Shown: piece after piece, positions 61,542 to 64,000 of the stretch
Layout: the number at the start of each line of letters is the position of its first letter
How positions within the stretch are numbered: the first letter of the stretch is position 1
DNA from: JABJOR01 sp965603075
GTDB taxonomy: Bacteria > Pseudomonadota > Alphaproteobacteria > Rhodospirillales > Casp-alpha2
Direction of reading: 5' to 3'
NCBI GenBank assembly: GCA_965603075.1
Contig: CBFDBO010000001.1
Coordinates: 1-64,000, forward strand
Length of the DNA: 64,000 nt
Position numbers and translations under genes: made by a program
The notes under the pieces: model-generated
Told to the model about the DNA's origin: nothing
What the model saw: only the letters and a program-made list of their open reading frames with translations
Databases searched by the model: none

Positions 61542-62444
61542 ATGAAACGCACGAAATCATACAGTCAATACGTAAGTGTTATGGCCCTGTATCTAACATT
61601 TTTCATATATACGCAACCAGCGCATAGTGCATCTGGTCTCTATGATTTCGCCACACAATACCCCGGTTTTGGTAAAACCCTAGATACTATATCTCAACCT
61701 GTGACGACCCCACTAAAAATCATCCCTGAAAACAATTTATCCAATAGTGATCCAATACAATCAGACACGTTTTTCAGCGCTGAAAATCCTACTGAGAACG
61801 AAAATAATTTGTCTGGATTTTATTTTGGTAGCCGTTTATTGGCTTCTGCAGCTCAAATATATAATGAAAACCTCTCCAATGGGCGAGGGTATGAATTTCA
61901 TAAAAATGGTGAAGAATTAGATACAACCTTTGGCCTAGGTGTATTGATTGGTTATGATTGGGAGAAAGAATACCCAATTAGAACCGAACTTGAATATGCT
62001 TATCGATTTCGTAATGACTTTGATACTGAAGAAGTCGGACCATGGGTGAACAGTACGACAAAACTTAAAGACATTGGGTATAAAAACAATTTAAGCACTC
62101 ATTCTCTTATTCTTTCAATATTCTATGATTTTGAAACTTCCTCAAAATGGAAACCTTATGCAGGAGCCGGGCTAGGATGGGCTAGGAACAGTTCAACAAC
62201 AACACGAAAACCTAATGATGACAGCGAGGTAAAACAAACCATTGAAACTGACACAGATAATCTTGCATACAGTTTGCAGACTGGTATGCGAGTAAATATA
62301 TCTTCGCAATGGGTTGGTGATATTGGCTACAGGTTTGTTGATTTTGGCACTATTGAATCAGGTGTCTTCAGCGGCGGCGATCATGTAACAGCAGATCACC
62401 TTTTCTCTCATGATATAATTTTGGGTGTTTCGTATTTATATTAG
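61542..62444 (+). CDS. Outer-membrane beta-barrel protein
   Basis: 300 residues. The signal peptide ends after PAHSA (MALYLTFFIYTQ core). An Asn/Ser-rich spacer (about 30-95) precedes an eight-strand OmpA/opacity-type barrel: FGLGVLIGYDWEKEYPIRTELEYAYRFR, WKPYAGAGLGWARNSS, VGDIGYRFVDFG, and the terminal HDIILGVSYLY ending in an aromatic residue as outer-membrane proteins do. No OmpA peptidoglycan domain. The DNA is more AT-rich than neighbours. Flanked by two related hairpin repeats. Confidence 0.85.
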   Translation: MKRTKSYSQYVSVMALYLTFFIYTQPAHSASGLYDFATQYPGFGKTLDTISQPVTTPLKIIPENNLSNSDPIQSDTFFSAENPTENENNLSGFYFGSRLLASAAQIYNENLSNGRGYEFHKNGEELDTTFGLGVLIGYDWEKEYPIRTELEYAYRFRNDFDTEEVGPWVNSTTKLKDIGYKNNLSTHSLILSIFYDFETSSKWKPYAGAGLGWARNSSTTTRKPNDDSEVKQTIETDTDNLAYSLQTGMRVNISSQWVGDIGYRFVDFGTIESGVFSGGDHVTADHLFSHDIILGVSYLY

Positions 62445-62497
62445 GTAGCAAGTCTCTATAAATATTCGTCTCAATTCTTCGGTGCATCCTCATAGGG

Positions 62498-62541
62498 AAA
62501 ATTAAGGCATCTGGGATTGTTATGCCAGCCTATAAAGGCTC
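62498..62541. repeat. Hairpin-bearing dispersed repeat, copy B
   Basis: Direct-orientation partner of copy A, 1.18 kb away: AAATTAAGGCAT ... GCCAGCCTATAAAGGCTCAC. Hairpin AGCCT-ATAA-AGGCT is followed by a CTTTTT run, so it may also terminate the outer-membrane gene transcript. Confidence 0.7.
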
Positions 62542-62722
62542 ACTTTTTATTTCGTTTTTCAAAATCGCGTTCATAATTTACCCATTTAATATAGACATTC
62601 CCACACTTAGGACATTCTGGTGTAGACGGTTTTTCCGACCATTCATGGTTACATTTCAAACATCTAAAAACAGCCAGCCTCACGCTTGTTACCTTTTCTA
62701 TCGTTGCGCACCCAATATCCAC
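62540..62722 (-). CDS. Small zinc-ribbon protein
   Basis: 60 residues: FRCLKCNHEWSEKPSTPECPKCGNVYIKW, a zinc ribbon of two CxxC pairs 16 residues apart. It resembles small zinc-ribbon proteins of unknown function, including rubredoxin-like or nucleic-acid-binding ones. The first 18 residues may not be translated (an alternative start is possible). It is convergent with the outer-membrane gene across copy B of the hairpin repeat. Function unknown. Confidence 0.6.
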   Translation of the reverse strand: MDIGCATIEKVTSVRLAVFRCLKCNHEWSEKPSTPECPKCGNVYIKWVNYERDFEKRNKK

Positions 62723-62917
62723 AGCTAGGACAATTCCAGCAACCTGTCCAATACATTCACCCCGCTACATATTGTTTTCGACTGTGTCATATTCGGTGTT
62801 TTTGCGATAATAGCATTATAAGAAAACCTCTAACAATCACAGGACAAATAAAGGATAAAACTGGATAAATTGATAAAACTATTAATGCTTCCCCCTCAAA
62901 TATTGTTAAACTAAGTC

Positions 62918-63529
62918 ATGTGCTCACGATTTGAACAAGATGCTAAGGCCAAGAAGATCAAAAAGAAATTTGATGTTACGGGTAGTGTGGCGATGCCCAA
63001 TGCACCCGAGATCAAACCCACCGATATGGCACTGGTGATCAATCAAATGCATGAAACGCAGTTTCTGTCGTGGGGGTTTCCATCAATGTGGGATGGGAAG
63101 CCGTTGTTTAATGCGCGGTGTGAGACGCTGGAGCAGAAGCCGAGCTTTTCGTCGTTTTTGGAGCAACGCTGCATTATTCCAGCAACCTTGTTTCCAGAGT
63201 GGCGCAAGGAAGGTAAAAACCGTTTTCGGAACTCGATCTTTTTGCAAGGTGCTAATTCGAGCCCCACGGTGGAGATCATGGGGTTTGCGGGGCTTATGAG
63301 CAGCACGCATTTCACCATCATCACTTGTACCGCTGCCCCCGTTATGGCGCACGTACATGGGCGCATGCCGGTTATTTTAACAGCCGATAATCAAAAATTA
63401 TGGTTGTCACCGGGGTTGAATTTTGGCGATGTAAGGGCGGCTCTTATTCCCTATGAAGGGGATGATCTTTGTGTTATGGAGGATACCATTATCCCGCCTG
63501 TTTCCGCGCAGGGCGATTTGTTCCAGTAA
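62918..63529 (+). CDS. SOS-response-associated peptidase, SRAP/YedK family
   Basis: 203 residues. Met-Cys at the start (MCSRF) exposes the catalytic Cys2 after Met removal. LFNARCETLEQKPSF matches the NARxE motif; IIPATLFPEW and VHGRMPVIL carry the HxRMP catalytic His. SRAP proteins cross-link to abasic sites in single-stranded DNA and shield them. Family members usually show NARAET; here Cys replaces Ala. 24 bases upstream of the last gene. Confidence 0.9.
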   Translation: MCSRFEQDAKAKKIKKKFDVTGSVAMPNAPEIKPTDMALVINQMHETQFLSWGFPSMWDGKPLFNARCETLEQKPSFSSFLEQRCIIPATLFPEWRKEGKNRFRNSIFLQGANSSPTVEIMGFAGLMSSTHFTIITCTAAPVMAHVHGRMPVILTADNQKLWLSPGLNFGDVRAALIPYEGDDLCVMEDTIIPPVSAQGDLFQ

Positions 63530-63553
63530 CCCCCTTTAGAAAAGTCCTTCTCA

Positions 63554-64000
63554 TGTCGCAAAGTAATTCCAAAGAGCGTGCCCTCGACGTTTTTACAGCC
63601 GGAATTGCCAATGGCGAATACGGCTTACCTGAACAAGATATCGTGGTCATGGAAAAAGGGCGCGGATGCCAGCTTTGGACGGCTGAGGGCGATGAATTCC
63701 TAGATATGTCCATGGGTTGGGGATCGGTACTGGTGGGCCATGCCAACCCCAAGGTGGTCGAAGCAGTACAGGCCCAAGCGGTAAACGGGTCCAACTTTGC
63801 CTATCTTAATACCCATTCACTGGCATTGGCGGAGGAGATCAAACGCATATCCCCCACCGTTGATAGTTTGCGGTTCTGTGCCTCGGGCACCGAGGCCACC
63901 ATGTATTGTCAGCGATTGGCGCGGGCTTTCACGGGGCGAGAGAAAATTTTGAAATTTGAGGGCGCCTATCACGGGGCCAATGAAGCGGGTGTTACAAGTT
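63554..64000 (+). CDS. Class III PLP aminotransferase, truncated by the window end
   Basis: The first 149 residues of a glutamate-1-semialdehyde aminomutase-like enzyme: ERALDVFTAGIANGEYGLP at the start, LDMSMGWGSVLVGHANPKVVEAV, LRFCASGTEATMYCQRLARAFTGREKIL (phosphate-binding loop), and FEGAYHGANEAG. The Schiff-base Lys lies beyond the window. It follows the SRAP gene, weak ribosome site only. Related to, but distinct from, the gene at 12-13.4 kb. Confidence 0.88.

Overview
The window looks like one contiguous piece of chromosome from a free-living, probably marine, alphaproteobacterium. The pointers are a DUF2849 / sulfite reductase / DUF934 / SUMT cluster, a cytoplasmic SoeABC-type sulfite dehydrogenase, CtaA heme A synthase, serine-cycle genes (sgaA-mtkA-mtkB), a TRAP transporter, a large peptide-type ABC operon and many SDR and acyl-CoA dehydrogenase genes. 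Genes are tightly packed, often with ATGA or TAATG junctions. Base composition is moderate and intergenic DNA is AT-rich. I see no phage, IS element, integrase or CRISPR array. Taxonomic placement is inference from gene content.

Layout. 0-2 kb: the 5' end of tuf behind tRNA-Gly and tRNA-Tyr, read leftward from a strong promoter, then an RlmB-type rRNA methylase and tRNA-Thr. 2-3 kb: a possible sigma-54-driven 37-residue membrane peptide and a MarC protein. 3-11.2 kb: a leftward operon for a peptide-type ABC importer (binding protein, two permeases, two ATPases) ending in a sulfatase/phosphonate monoester hydrolase-like enzyme. 11.8-25 kb: assorted catabolic genes (class III aminotransferase, SDRs, hydroxyacid dehydrogenase, paired acyl-CoA dehydrogenases, guanidino-modifying enzyme, M20 peptidase, TusA, amidohydrolase) and prfC. 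26-31 kb: an Arg-rich small protein, an unrecognised AT-rich gene and a FecR/RTX secreted protein.

31-40 kb: soeCBA, an S41 lipoprotein protease, a DHH phosphoesterase and ctaA, all leftward. The 328-base gap after ctaA holds an exact parS site and two palindromic GntR-like operators in front of sgaA-mtkA-mtkB. 43.7-47 kb: a sulfite-reduction operon from a consensus sigma-70 promoter. 47-50.3 kb: a leftward TRAP transporter. 51.4-61.3 kb: a 1925-residue membrane-anchored coiled-coil protein with four exact-length 175-residue repeats, a 1048-residue glycosyltransferase-TPR fusion and an SDR. 61.5-64 kb: a beta-barrel protein between two related hairpin repeats, a zinc-ribbon protein, a YedK-type SRAP protein and a truncated class III aminotransferase.

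Working together: sulfur is the clearest theme. Sulfatase-like ester cleavage, TusA, sulfite oxidation (SoeABC) and sulfite reduction with siroheme synthesis are all present, so sulfite could be routed either to sulfate with electrons to quinone or to sulfide. SgaA plus malate-CoA ligase points to glyoxylate/C1 assimilation by the serine cycle. A recurring structural theme is short tandem duplication at gene edges (oppF-like and tusA N-termini, and several stop-codon junctions). No single cluster stands out as a complete new system. The strongest leads are the parS/operator intergene, the 175-residue repeat protein, the sigma-54 micropeptide, the Arg-rich small gene with a near-consensus promoter, and the covarying hairpin repeats.
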